Part shown: in pieces, positions 9,560-17,581 of the stretch | Numbering within the stretch: the stretch's first letter is position 1 | Layout: each line of letters begins with the position of its first letter | Assembly (NCBI RefSeq): GCF_023156585.1 | Contig: NZ_JALNMI010000004.1 | Span: 1-64,000, forward strand | DNA from: Subsaxibacter sp. CAU 1640 | Lineage (GTDB): Bacteria > Bacteroidota > Bacteroidia > Flavobacteriales > Flavobacteriaceae | Direction of reading: 5' to 3' | DNA length: 64,000 nucleotides | The notes under the pieces: generated by a model | Seen by the model: only the letters and a program-made list of their open reading frames with translations | Told to the model about the DNA's origin: nothing | Database searches by the model: none | Program-made: the position numbers and the translations under genes

Positions 9560-10738
9560 TTAATTGCGTTCAATGACAATTGCAGATGCACCACCACCAC
9601 CATTGCATATGGCGGCTGCACCCAGTTTTCCATTGTTTTGTTCTAATACATAGATAAGTGTAATGATGATTCTAACACCAGAACAACCCAGTGGATGGCC
9701 TAGAGAAACTGCTCCACCATTAACATTAACGTTTTTATCGGTAAGACCCAACAACTTCATATTGGCGAGTCCAACAACAGAAAATGCCTCATTGAATTCG
9801 AAGAAGTCAATATCATCCAAAGAAACACCAGCTTTGGCCAAAGCTTTTGGGAGTGCCTTTGCAGGAGCTGTGGTAAACCATTTTGGTTCTTGCGCTGCAT
9901 CAGCATAACTTTTTATGGTGACAAGAGGTTTTAATCCTAACTCATCTGCTTTCTCTTTGCTCATTAATACAACTGCACCAGCACCATCGTTGATAGTGGA
10001 TGCATTTGCAGCAGTAACGGTACCTTCTTTTGTAAAAGCAGGTCGAAGTGATGGAATCTTATCTAAAAATACATTGGTGTACTCTTCATCTTTTGATACA
10101 ATCTTTGGGTCACCCTTCCTTTGCGGAACTTCAACAGGAACTATTTCGTTATTGAATTTTCCTGAATCCCATGCCTCGGCTGAACGCTTGTAAGACTGAA
10201 TGGCAAAAGCATCCTGGTCTTCACGAGAAAAATTGTATTCGGTAGCACATGCATCTGCACATACACCCATGGCATTTTGATCATAGGCATCTACCAAGCC
10301 ATCTTTCTGCATACCATCTTCCAATGTACCTGGACCAAACTTTGTTCCAGTTCTTGCATGAAAATAATGTGGAATCAAACTCATGTTTTCCATTCCTCCA
10401 GCCACAATTATATCGGCATCACCAAGAGCAATTGCTTGGGCAGCTTGCATCACAGCTTTCATACCAGATGCACACACTTTGTTCACTGTAGTACAAGGAA
10501 CAGTATTTGGTATACCAGCATAAAGAGCGGCTTGCCTTGCAGGCGCTTGTCCTTCACCAGCTTGAACAACATTACCCATTAAAACCTCCTGAACCATCTC
10601 TGGTTTTAGATTGATTTTTTCCAATGCTCCTTTGATAGCGATTGCTCCTAATCGTGGCGCAGGAATGGTTGATAATGCTCCTAAAAAACTACCTATTGGT
10701 GTTCTTGCTGCTGATACAATGACGACCTCTTTACTCAT
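9560..10738 (-). CDS. Acetyl-CoA C-acyltransferase (thiolase)
   Basis: A thiolase of 392 residues that condenses or cleaves acyl-CoA with acetyl-CoA. The three signature regions are present: the nucleophilic cysteine in NKVCASGMKA, NEAFSV in the middle, and GHPLGCSG plus CNGGGGASA at the C-terminus. Length and the ATG start at 10738 (MSKEVVIVSAARTP) fit the biosynthetic type (acetoacetyl-CoA forming), but degradative use cannot be excluded. The ten residues upstream in frame are discarded because they are unlike the family. It is cytosolic, and divergent from the PgpH-type gene. Confidence 0.93.
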   Translation of the reverse strand: MSKEVVIVSAARTPIGSFLGALSTIPAPRLGAIAIKGALEKINLKPEMVQEVLMGNVVQAGEGQAPARQAALYAGIPNTVPCTTVNKVCASGMKAVMQAAQAIALGDADIIVAGGMENMSLIPHYFHARTGTKFGPGTLEDGMQKDGLVDAYDQNAMGVCADACATEYNFSREDQDAFAIQSYKRSAEAWDSGKFNNEIVPVEVPQRKGDPKIVSKDEEYTNVFLDKIPSLRPAFTKEGTVTAANASTINDGAGAVVLMSKEKADELGLKPLVTIKSYADAAQEPKWFTTAPAKALPKALAKAGVSLDDIDFFEFNEAFSVVGLANMKLLGLTDKNVNVNGGAVSLGHPLGCSGVRIIITLIYVLEQNNGKLGAAAICNGGGGASAIVIERN

Positions 10739-10838
10739 TTTTTTACTGTTTATTTTTAGTGACAGCAAAATTAATCAATTTTTGACAGAATTTGGAATGA
10801 AAACAAGATTATAACCTGACAGAAACCGTTATATTTAT

Positions 10839-10846
10839 TACATTTG
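10839..10846 (+). promoter_or_regulatory. Candidate -7 element (TACATTTG) of the PgpH-type gene
   Basis: An exact match to the Bacteroidota -7 consensus TAnnTTTG ends 21 bases before the ATG at 10868. It overlaps the alternative TTG start at 10844, which argues for the ATG. No clear -33 TTG is seen at the expected distance. Confidence 0.5.
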
Positions 10847-10867
10847 AAAGCCTATTCAACGTTTTTT

Positions 10868-12910
10868 ATGAAGGAATTAATCAATAAATGGTATAGAAAT
10901 CATGCACTTGTATATAAGGTGCTATTATTCATATCTACAACATTTTTGATTGTCTACTTATTTCCAAAAAGCGGAAAGTTTAAATACAGTTTTGATAGAG
11001 GTAAACCTTGGCAGTCGGAAAATTTATTGGCACCATTTGATTTTGCGATTAAAAAGTCTGATGATGAGCTTAAGAAAGAAAGAGATGAAATTACCAAAAA
11101 TAGTGCAGTCTATTTTTCTATCAAACCCGAAGTTGCCAATGATGCATTAGACAAGTATGACCAAAAATTTAAGGATGTATTTGAGGAAGTTGATGAAAAC
11201 AAACTGAAGCTTTACAACGCAGGCAAATCAATTTTAAATTCAATCTATGAATATGGTGTAATTGAAGAAACCTTTAATTATCCACCTAGTAAAAAGGTAA
11301 TTATACTTGAAGATCAAAAGCAGAAGGAAATAACATCGTACGAAAATTTGGTAAAAATTGAAAACCTTCGGATAGACTTAGAAAAGGCTATTGATAATAA
11401 GGGCTTCACACAATATAAAAACATATTTCTTTCTTTGTTTTTTGATGTTATCAATCCTAGTTTGACACTCAATAAATCAATTACCGAAAATGCGCTGCAA
11501 GAAGAATTGGGTAACATTTCTCCCACGCGCGGAAGTATTGAAAGTGGTACATTGATTATTTCTAAAGGTGAGTTGGTTGAGGGTAATAAATTTGATATTC
11601 TCAAATCTTTAGAATCCGAATACGAATCACAAGTTTGGAGTCAAAAGAACTATATTTGGGTAACAGTGGCTTATGTGATTTTAGTAGCATTATGTCTTTT
11701 AATGCTTTTATTATTCTTAAGAAAATATAGAAAGGAGGTATTTCTCGATAATACCAAAGTAACTTTTATATTTTTCAACGTTTTTTTGATGGTTTTACTG
11801 ACCACTCTAATAATCAGTTATAATTCAAAGTATGTTTATGTTGTTCCTTTGTGCGTTTTACCCTTGGTTTTAAAAGCTTTTTTTGATGCACGTTTGGGAC
11901 TTTTTACATTGGTATTGACCGTATTGCTACTTGGCTTTATTGTTCCCAATAGTTATGAATACATGTTCTTGCAAATCATAGCTGGTATTGTAACCATTTT
12001 GACAGTCTCCGAACTTTATAAACGTGCAAATTTATTTATATCTGTTGGGCAAATCACTTTGGTTTATATCATCGCATATTTTGCCTTTTTCGTAATTCAT
12101 GAAGGAAATATTTTTGAAATAAAAGTTGAAACATTTGGCTTGTTTATTCTATGTGGTTTGGCAACCTTGTTCGTACAGCCTTTAATATATGTTTATGAGA
12201 AATTGTTCGGATTAGTTTCAGATGTTTCTCTATTAGAGCTTTCTGATACCAATACCAAATTGCTCAAGGAGTTGTCCAATAAAGCGCCAGGAACATTTCA
12301 CCATTCATTAAATGTCGCGAATCTGGCTGAAGCTTCTGCCAATGAAATTGGAGCAAATGCTATGTTGGTTAGGGTAGGAGCGTTATACCACGACATTGGT
12401 AAAATGAAGAACCCAACATACTTCACCGAAAATCAATCTACAGGCATAAATCCTCATGAGGAATTATCTGCCAAGGAAAGTGCGGCAATTATTATCAATC
12501 ACGTCATCGATGGAATCGAAATTGCAAAAAAGAATAATCTTCCTGATAGAGTTATTGATTTTATAAGAACACATCATGGTACAAGTTTAGTTTATTACTT
12601 CTATATGAAGGAAAAAGAATTTCATGCTTTAGCTACTGAAGACGATTATCAATATCCAGGACCAAAACCATTCAGTAAAGAAACAGCAATATTGATGATG
12701 TGTGATAGTGTAGAAGCTGCTTCGAAAAGTTTAAAAGATCCTTCTTCAACTAAAATTAATCAGTTTGTAGAATCGATTATTAATAAACAAATGGAAACAG
12801 GCCAGTTTTTAAATGCCAATATTACTTTCAAAGAAATAGAATCCATTAAAAAAGTATTAAAAAATAAATTGGCTAACATATTCCATTTGAGGATAGAATA
12901 TCCGGAATGA
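10868..12910 (+). CDS. PgpH/YqfF-type 7TM HD phosphohydrolase (probable c-di-AMP phosphodiesterase)
   Basis: A 680-residue membrane protein. An N-terminal membrane helix is followed by an extracytoplasmic 7TMR-HDED-like domain (about residues 45-255), then about seven hydrophobic helices (about 260-450) and a cytoplasmic HD domain. The HD domain starts with HHSLNVANLAE near residue 476 and carries YHDIGK near 508, then INHVIDGIEIA and THHGT, giving the metal ligands of the family. In Firmicutes this architecture hydrolyses c-di-AMP; the same substrate here is inferred. The ATG at 10868 is preferred over TTG at 10844 because a promoter motif covers the latter. Confidence 0.92.
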   Translation: MKELINKWYRNHALVYKVLLFISTTFLIVYLFPKSGKFKYSFDRGKPWQSENLLAPFDFAIKKSDDELKKERDEITKNSAVYFSIKPEVANDALDKYDQKFKDVFEEVDENKLKLYNAGKSILNSIYEYGVIEETFNYPPSKKVIILEDQKQKEITSYENLVKIENLRIDLEKAIDNKGFTQYKNIFLSLFFDVINPSLTLNKSITENALQEELGNISPTRGSIESGTLIISKGELVEGNKFDILKSLESEYESQVWSQKNYIWVTVAYVILVALCLLMLLLFLRKYRKEVFLDNTKVTFIFFNVFLMVLLTTLIISYNSKYVYVVPLCVLPLVLKAFFDARLGLFTLVLTVLLLGFIVPNSYEYMFLQIIAGIVTILTVSELYKRANLFISVGQITLVYIIAYFAFFVIHEGNIFEIKVETFGLFILCGLATLFVQPLIYVYEKLFGLVSDVSLLELSDTNTKLLKELSNKAPGTFHHSLNVANLAEASANEIGANAMLVRVGALYHDIGKMKNPTYFTENQSTGINPHEELSAKESAAIIINHVIDGIEIAKKNNLPDRVIDFIRTHHGTSLVYYFYMKEKEFHALATEDDYQYPGPKPFSKETAILMMCDSVEAASKSLKDPSSTKINQFVESIINKQMETGQFLNANITFKEIESIKKVLKNKLANIFHLRIEYPE

Positions 12911-12938
12911 TTATATCTCCATAAAAAATTCGAAAAAA

Positions 12939-12972
12939 TTGTTGTGTTCTTTATAATGATAACTTACATTTG
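12939..12972 (+). promoter_or_regulatory. Promoter of the tRNA operon
   Basis: A TTG (12942-12944, with another just before) lies 20 bases upstream of an exact TAnnTTTG motif (TACATTTG, 12965-12972). This matches the Bacteroidota sigma-factor consensus. The first tRNA starts 40 bases later. Confidence 0.72.
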
Positions 12973-13011
12973 CATCCGCATTTGCGGCAACGTTCTTTAT
13001 AATAAAATTTA

Positions 13012-13095
13012 GGAGAGGTGCCAGAGTGGTAATGGAGCAGATTGCTAATCTGTCGACGGGAAACTGTCGCCGGGGTTCGAGTCCCCGTCTCTCCG
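13012..13095 (+). tRNA. tRNA-Ser (anticodon GCT)
   Basis: The acceptor arms GGAGAGG and TCTCTCC pair (one G-T), with a long variable arm as in serine tRNAs. The anticodon loop reads ATTGCTAAT with GCT, and the T arm is CGGGG-TTCGAGT-CCCCG. The discriminator is G; a complete CCA is not encoded. Confidence 0.95.
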
Positions 13096-13113
13096 CAATT
13101 TTTTATAATGTTT

Positions 13114-13188
13114 CGGGGTGTAGCGTAGCCCGGTTATCGCGCCACGTTTGGGACGTGGAGGCCGCAGGTTCGAATCCTGCCACCCCGA
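13114..13188 (+). tRNA. tRNA-Pro (anticodon TGG)
   Basis: The acceptor arms CGGGGTG and CACCCCG pair perfectly. The anticodon stem CCACG/CGTGG holds a loop with TGG, and the T arm is GCAGG-TTCGAAT-CCTGC. It lies 18 bases after tRNA-Ser. Confidence 0.95.
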
Positions 13189-13220
13189 CAATTATTCAGA
13201 GTTGTATACAATTCTTGAAG

Positions 13221-13294
<74 letters not shown>

Positions 13295-13295
13295 C

Positions 13296-13330
13296 AAAAA
13301 AAGCAAGACAATTAGTCTTGCTTTTTTTTT
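13296..13330. terminator. Bidirectional terminator between the tRNA operon and ferritin
   Basis: AAAAAAAGCAAGAC and GTCTTGCTTTTTTT form a long A/T-flanked hairpin directly after tRNA-Arg and 8 bases from the convergent ferritin stop. Confidence 0.87.
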
Positions 13331-13338
13331 AATATGTC

Positions 13339-13893
13339 TTATTCTGGATTGTCTTCAGTTGCTTCCCGAGCAAGAGGTACTTCATCAGGCATTTCTGCCA
13401 ATTCTTTATCCAAATTAAATAGTGATTCATTTGAAGCTTTAGGCCCACCTGCAATTTTCAGTTTGTCCAGTAAATCCATCACTAATTTTTCTTCTTCGAT
13501 CTGTTCTTTTACAAACCATTGTGCAAAATTATAAGTTGCCCAGTCTTTTTCTTCATTGGCCAAATTCACAATCTCATAAATTGAGTTTGAGTTGTCAACT
13601 TCGTGTTTAAATGTCTTTTCGAAACAATCCTGAAGGTTCTTTGGATTTGATGGAGGTGCTTTAATTGCTTCAATTTTTACAGATCCACCACGATCCATAA
13701 TATATCTCATAACTTTCATCATATGATTGCGTTCCTCGTTAGCGTGTCGAAACAAAAAGTTCGCAACCCCTCCATATCCTTCACCATCCGCCCAACATCC
13801 ATAAGACAAATATATCTGTGCAGCTTCAGCCTCCTTGGTAACTTGACGGTTCAATATTGCTTCAATTTTTTTTGATAATCTGTTGGTATCCAT
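13339..13893 (-). CDS. ftnA: Ferritin, non-heme iron storage protein
   Basis: A 184-residue ferritin-like protein. Ferroxidase-type ligands can be read: E in TKEAEAAQIYL, ExxH in HANEERNHM, and later a QWFVKEQIEEE segment with its EQxEEE pattern. The assembled 24-mer is expected to oxidise Fe(II) and store ferric mineral in the cytoplasm. The C-terminal ~20 residues after LKIAGG are an extra acidic tail (DKELAEMPDEV), not part of the four-helix bundle. The ATG at 13893 begins MDTNRLSKKIEAILNRQ; the frame runs 27 codons further up but is unlike the family. It is transcribed towards the tRNA operon. Confidence 0.93.
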   Translation of the reverse strand: MDTNRLSKKIEAILNRQVTKEAEAAQIYLSYGCWADGEGYGGVANFLFRHANEERNHMMKVMRYIMDRGGSVKIEAIKAPPSNPKNLQDCFEKTFKHEVDNSNSIYEIVNLANEEKDWATYNFAQWFVKEQIEEEKLVMDLLDKLKIAGGPKASNESLFNLDKELAEMPDEVPLAREATEDNPE

Positions 13894-13986
13894 ATATAAA
13901 CGTTTAGTCCATCTAAATAAGTTATAATAACTGTTTCTATTAGACTGTTTTCGGTCAAGTTTTAACTCATTCAAAAAGATAATGAT

Positions 13987-14892
13987 TTAAGGAATGGCTA
14001 CTCTTAATTGATGATCATAAATTGAGGCTTCCACCTTTAGAACTTTGTCCATTGGTTCTCCATCTATCTGTAGGGGAATTGGTGTATGAGACGATATAAC
14101 CACATTTTCTGTAGAATAGCACTCCGCAAATTCGGGATTTAAATTCGCTTCATCATATAAAGTCTTTAGTATTTCTAATGTGTCAAAAGTTTTAAAAATC
14201 AAAACTTCAAACTTTCCATCATCAATTCTACCTTGGGGATTTATGGTGGCTCCTGTACCATATCGCTTTGCATTGGCAATTGCCAGTAAAATTCCAGTTT
14301 GCTGAATCGTTTTTCCGCTAATCTCAATTGTAAACTCAAATGGAGAATCACTCTTAATGAGGGTAGGGATGCTTTGAAGTAAATAGCCAAATTTTCCACG
14401 AATATTGGAATTTTCGAAATTCTCAATCAATTCAGCATTCAAACCTAAATCTGAAATATGAAGACAGGTATGGCCATTGACTTTTAAATGGTCAATTTTT
14501 ATGAAATTTGATCCAAGGGCAACATCTACTTGAGCTTCAAGTTCATCAGGAAGTTCTAAATTGTGCGCCAAGCCATTAGCTGATCCTGCTGGAATGATAC
14601 CAATAGGGATGTCATAATCCTTTAAAATGTGAGCCACGAGATTAATGGTGCCATCTCCACCAGCAACCAAAATTCTGTCAGGAGTGATTGCCTTAATTTG
14701 ATCTTCAATTTTCCAAGCATCATTCTCTCCAGAAGTTTCAAAAGTATCTAATATCCAATCCTTTTCCTGAATTTTTTGACGAACCATATCAATCAAATCA
14801 GATTTATCATTTGATCCAGATTTCGGATTGACCACTAGTAAAATATGTTGCTTTGTATCCACTTGAAAAATATTCTTACTAAATTTAATCAT
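13987..14892 (-). CDS. Diacylglycerol kinase family lipid kinase
   Basis: About 301 residues with the DAGK catalytic signatures: VVNPKSGS near the N-terminus, VAGGDGTINLV (nucleotide loop) and GIIPAGSANGLAHNL. The C-terminal half carries the beta-sandwich expected for the YegS/DgkB/BmrU family, ending with PLQIDGEPM. It should phosphorylate diacylglycerol or a related lipid at the inner membrane face. The start is uncertain: ATGs at 14892 and 14901 and a GTG at 14922 are in frame; I take 14892. It is divergent from the App1-type phosphatase gene with only ~35 bases between them. Confidence 0.88.
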   Translation of the reverse strand: MIKFSKNIFQVDTKQHILLVVNPKSGSNDKSDLIDMVRQKIQEKDWILDTFETSGENDAWKIEDQIKAITPDRILVAGGDGTINLVAHILKDYDIPIGIIPAGSANGLAHNLELPDELEAQVDVALGSNFIKIDHLKVNGHTCLHISDLGLNAELIENFENSNIRGKFGYLLQSIPTLIKSDSPFEFTIEISGKTIQQTGILLAIANAKRYGTGATINPQGRIDDGKFEVLIFKTFDTLEILKTLYDEANLNPEFAECYSTENVVISSHTPIPLQIDGEPMDKVLKVEASIYDHQLRVAIP

Positions 14893-14927
14893 TAATAGCA
14901 TTTGAATTATTAAAGCATTCACAAATT

Positions 14928-15893
14928 TTGAAGATTGACTTAAAATTATATCGTGGTTATATGAATGATGAGGAACTCATCGTTTTTGGGCACGTTTTCA
15001 AATCTTGGGCTCCAGATAGTTATCGTATTGATAGACGAGGATTTAGGCACGCGGTTTCAGTCTTTAGAATGTTCACGATTTCTCCTTTGAGTAATGCAAA
15101 TATCACTCTTACTTTCAGAAACACTATTGTAAAAACCAAGACCTTGGATGATGGGTATTTTAGATTTACCATCCCATTTAATGATGAAGTTGAAAGTGGT
15201 TGGCACGAATACTCTGTCAGTTGCGAGTTTAATGGCTTCGGAATTATTGAACGTGGCGAATTATTAAAACCTTTTCAAAGTAAATATGGTATCATTTCTG
15301 ATATTGACGACACATTTTTGATATCGCATAGCAACAATTTTTTTATGAAATTGTATGTGTTGCTTTCCAAAAACATAAACAAGCGGAAAATTTTTAATGA
15401 CGTCGCCGATCATTATCGTGCATTGAGTACTTATGGACACACCAATAAAGTTGCATCAAATTCATTTTTTTATGTGTCGAGCAGTGAATGGAATCTGTAT
15501 GGATTTATCGATGAATTTGCACGGCTTCATAATCTACCAAAAGCAGTCATTAAACTAAAGAAAATCAAAACAGGAATTTCAGATTTCCTGTTTACAGGTC
15601 GTGGCAGCCACGATCATAAATTTGAGAAAATCAAGGACATAATTTCGTTTTATCCAACACTTACATATGTTTTATTCGGCGATGATACGCAGCAAGACCC
15701 ATTTCTTTATGAGAGAGTCTGCAAAGTGTTTCCAAAGAATATTCGTGTAGTTTATATTAGGCAAACATCAAAAAATAAAAAATCTGAAGTATCTAAAGTC
15801 CTTAATAATATTGAAGAGCTATCTGTTAAGACTCTTTATTATCGCGATAGTGGAGAAGCTATCAAACATTCCAAAGAAATAGGTTTGCTATAA
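14928..15893 (+). CDS. App1-like phosphatase (DUF2183), possible phosphatidate phosphatase
   Basis: A 321-residue protein with an N-terminal beta-rich domain (about 1-115) and a C-terminal HAD-like App1 catalytic domain. The DxDxT nucleophile motif is D125-I-D127-D-T129. Later come SSSEWN, the K-rich GRGSHDHKFEKI and FGDDTQQDP, which fit HAD motifs II-IV. Yeast App1 dephosphorylates phosphatidate; the bacterial substrate is not established. No ATG is at the 5' end: TTG at 14928 gives the full conserved start, while the first ATG (codon 12) would cut into it. The divergent neighbour makes phosphatidate from diacylglycerol, so the two may be opposing enzymes. Confidence 0.82.
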   Translation: MKIDLKLYRGYMNDEELIVFGHVFKSWAPDSYRIDRRGFRHAVSVFRMFTISPLSNANITLTFRNTIVKTKTLDDGYFRFTIPFNDEVESGWHEYSVSCEFNGFGIIERGELLKPFQSKYGIISDIDDTFLISHSNNFFMKLYVLLSKNINKRKIFNDVADHYRALSTYGHTNKVASNSFFYVSSSEWNLYGFIDEFARLHNLPKAVIKLKKIKTGISDFLFTGRGSHDHKFEKIKDIISFYPTLTYVLFGDDTQQDPFLYERVCKVFPKNIRVVYIRQTSKNKKSEVSKVLNNIEELSVKTLYYRDSGEAIKHSKEIGLL

Positions 15894-15984
15894 CTGCAAT
15901 GTAAATGCATCATTTATTTTTCTGATAACAGCAATGTCATTTTTTATTGTTGATTAGTTTTATTAAAACAAAAAAGCATAAACT

Positions 15985-16485
15985 ATGAGCAATAAAGATT
16001 TATATAACGCAGAGGCCAAAAAGAAAATTAAGGAAATGGCCGAGAATATTGATTTTGCTATGATGGCAACGAACCTTAAAGAGACACCTCTCCATATGAT
16101 TCCAATGAGCACCAAAAAAGTGGATGAGCAAGGAAATATCTGGTTTTTGAGCAACAAGAATAGCAATCATAATGAAAACCTTTTGAGTAATCCAAATTTG
16201 CATTTGATTTACTCAAACAAAGGCGATATGCAATTTTTGAATGTCTATGGAATGGCCACAATCACCACAGATCAAAAAATTATTGATGAGCTTTATGGAA
16301 AGGCTGATGATACTTGGTTTGAGGGCAAAGATGATCCAAATATTACTGCAATTTCAGTAAAGCCTACGGAGGCCTATTATTGGGACCCAAAAGACAATAA
16401 ATTGGTGACATTGGTCAAAATGGGTGTTGGAGCCATCACTGGCAATGAACCAGATTTAATGGATCAAGGCAAAATAAAGCTTTAA
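15985..16485 (+). CDS. PNPOx-like flavin-binding protein (general stress protein 26 type)
   Basis: A 166-residue single-domain protein of the pyridoxamine 5'-phosphate oxidase-like split-barrel fold. Recognisable stretches are IDFAMMATNL, the strand WFLSNKNSNHNENLLSN, and the C-terminal PTEAYYWDPKDN, which match the general stress protein 26 family that binds FMN or FAD. The physiological substrate is unknown and the name does not imply vitamin B6 synthesis. It is a single gene with its own terminator. Confidence 0.87.
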   Translation: MSNKDLYNAEAKKKIKEMAENIDFAMMATNLKETPLHMIPMSTKKVDEQGNIWFLSNKNSNHNENLLSNPNLHLIYSNKGDMQFLNVYGMATITTDQKIIDELYGKADDTWFEGKDDPNITAISVKPTEAYYWDPKDNKLVTLVKMGVGAITGNEPDLMDQGKIKL

Positions 16486-16486
16486 G

Positions 16487-16527
16487 AAAATAAGACTCGA
16501 ATCTCATTTTCGAGTCTTATTTTTTTC
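16487..16527 (+). terminator. Terminator of the PNPOx-like gene
   Basis: AAAATAAGACTCGAA and TTCGAGTCTTATTTT pair around a short loop, followed by T residues, directly after the stop codon. Confidence 0.85.
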
Positions 16528-16555
16528 ACTTATCTTATTTCAAAAATCATTCTGT

Positions 16556-17581
16556 TTGAAACTGGTCAAGTTCACAAAAAAGGGTATCTATTGTATTCCA
16601 GGGAAATTCTATTTGGACCCTTGGCTACCTGTAGATTATGCGGTCATTTCTCACGGACACGCCGACCACGCACGTTGGGGAATGAAGCATTATTTGTGTC
16701 AAACGGATTCAAAAGCCATCTTAAAGCATCGTATAGGGCCTGACATATCGATAGAAAGTTTGCCTTACAATGTTCAGAAGTCCATTAACGGAGTTTCGGT
16801 AAGTTTTCATCCTGCCGGTCACGTCATTGGTTCGGCACAAATTCGATTGGAGTATAAAGGTTTTGTTGTGGTTTTTACTGGCGATTATAAGGTGAAAGAT
16901 GACCATTTAACAATTCCTTTTGAACCCATCAAATGTCACGAATTCATCACAGAAAGCACCTTTGGATTGCCCATTTATAATTGGTTGAGTGAAGCTGAAA
17001 TCCAACAACAAATGCACGATTGGGTCAAGCTCAATAAGGCTCACAATCGTACAAGCGTCTTTATAGGCTATTCTTTAGGAAAAGCGCAACGCATTATGAA
17101 ATTGATGGAAGGTGTAGACCAACTGTTCGTTCATAGTGCTATTCATAATTTGAACAATGCCATTGAACGTTCGGGGATTCAACTGCCTGAATCTACATTA
17201 TTGGAGTACGATTTCAAGAAAGAGGTGCTTCAGAATAAAATCGTGATTTTGCCTCCAGCGCTGTTGGGTTCAAGATTATTGAAAAAAATACCAAACGCAG
17301 CCACAGCCATTTGTTCTGGCTGGATGCAAATTCGAGGAAACAGACGGTGGAAAGCTGTGGATGCTGGTTTTGCAGTAAGTGACCACGCTGATTGGAATGG
17401 TTTGCTTTCTGCCGTAAAAGCTACGGAAGCTGAAAAAGTCTACGTCACACATGGAAGTCAGGCAACATTTTCCAAATATTTGAACGAAATAGGCATAGAG
17501 TCCTACGAAGTCAAAACCGAATACGGCATCGAAGAGGAAGAAAAAGAAGATTCAAAAACCATCAAAACTGAAACAGAATGA
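16556..17581 (+). CDS. Ligase-associated DNA damage response exonuclease (MBL fold)
   Basis: A 341-residue metallo-beta-lactamase-fold nuclease. The metal motif HxHxDH is H33-G-H35-A-D37-H38; further ligands are HPAGH, the D of FTGDYK, SDHADW and the final VTHGS. Members of this family are manganese-dependent nucleases found next to an ATP-dependent ligase, and it is the first of four tightly coupled repair genes here. The gene opens with TTG at 16556, giving MKLVKFTKKGIYC, the expected N-terminus; no ATG lies nearby. Its stop overlaps the ligase start by four bases (ATGA). The C-terminal ~20 residues are charged and probably disordered. Confidence 0.92.
   Translation: MKLVKFTKKGIYCIPGKFYLDPWLPVDYAVISHGHADHARWGMKHYLCQTDSKAILKHRIGPDISIESLPYNVQKSINGVSVSFHPAGHVIGSAQIRLEYKGFVVVFTGDYKVKDDHLTIPFEPIKCHEFITESTFGLPIYNWLSEAEIQQQMHDWVKLNKAHNRTSVFIGYSLGKAQRIMKLMEGVDQLFVHSAIHNLNNAIERSGIQLPESTLLEYDFKKEVLQNKIVILPPALLGSRLLKKIPNAATAICSGWMQIRGNRRWKAVDAGFAVSDHADWNGLLSAVKATEAEKVYVTHGSQATFSKYLNEIGIESYEVKTEYGIEEEEKEDSKTIKTETE

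Noticed and set aside
10844-10867. TTG start for the PgpH-type gene
   Set aside because: It overlaps an exact TAnnTTTG promoter motif; the ATG at 10868 is better placed.
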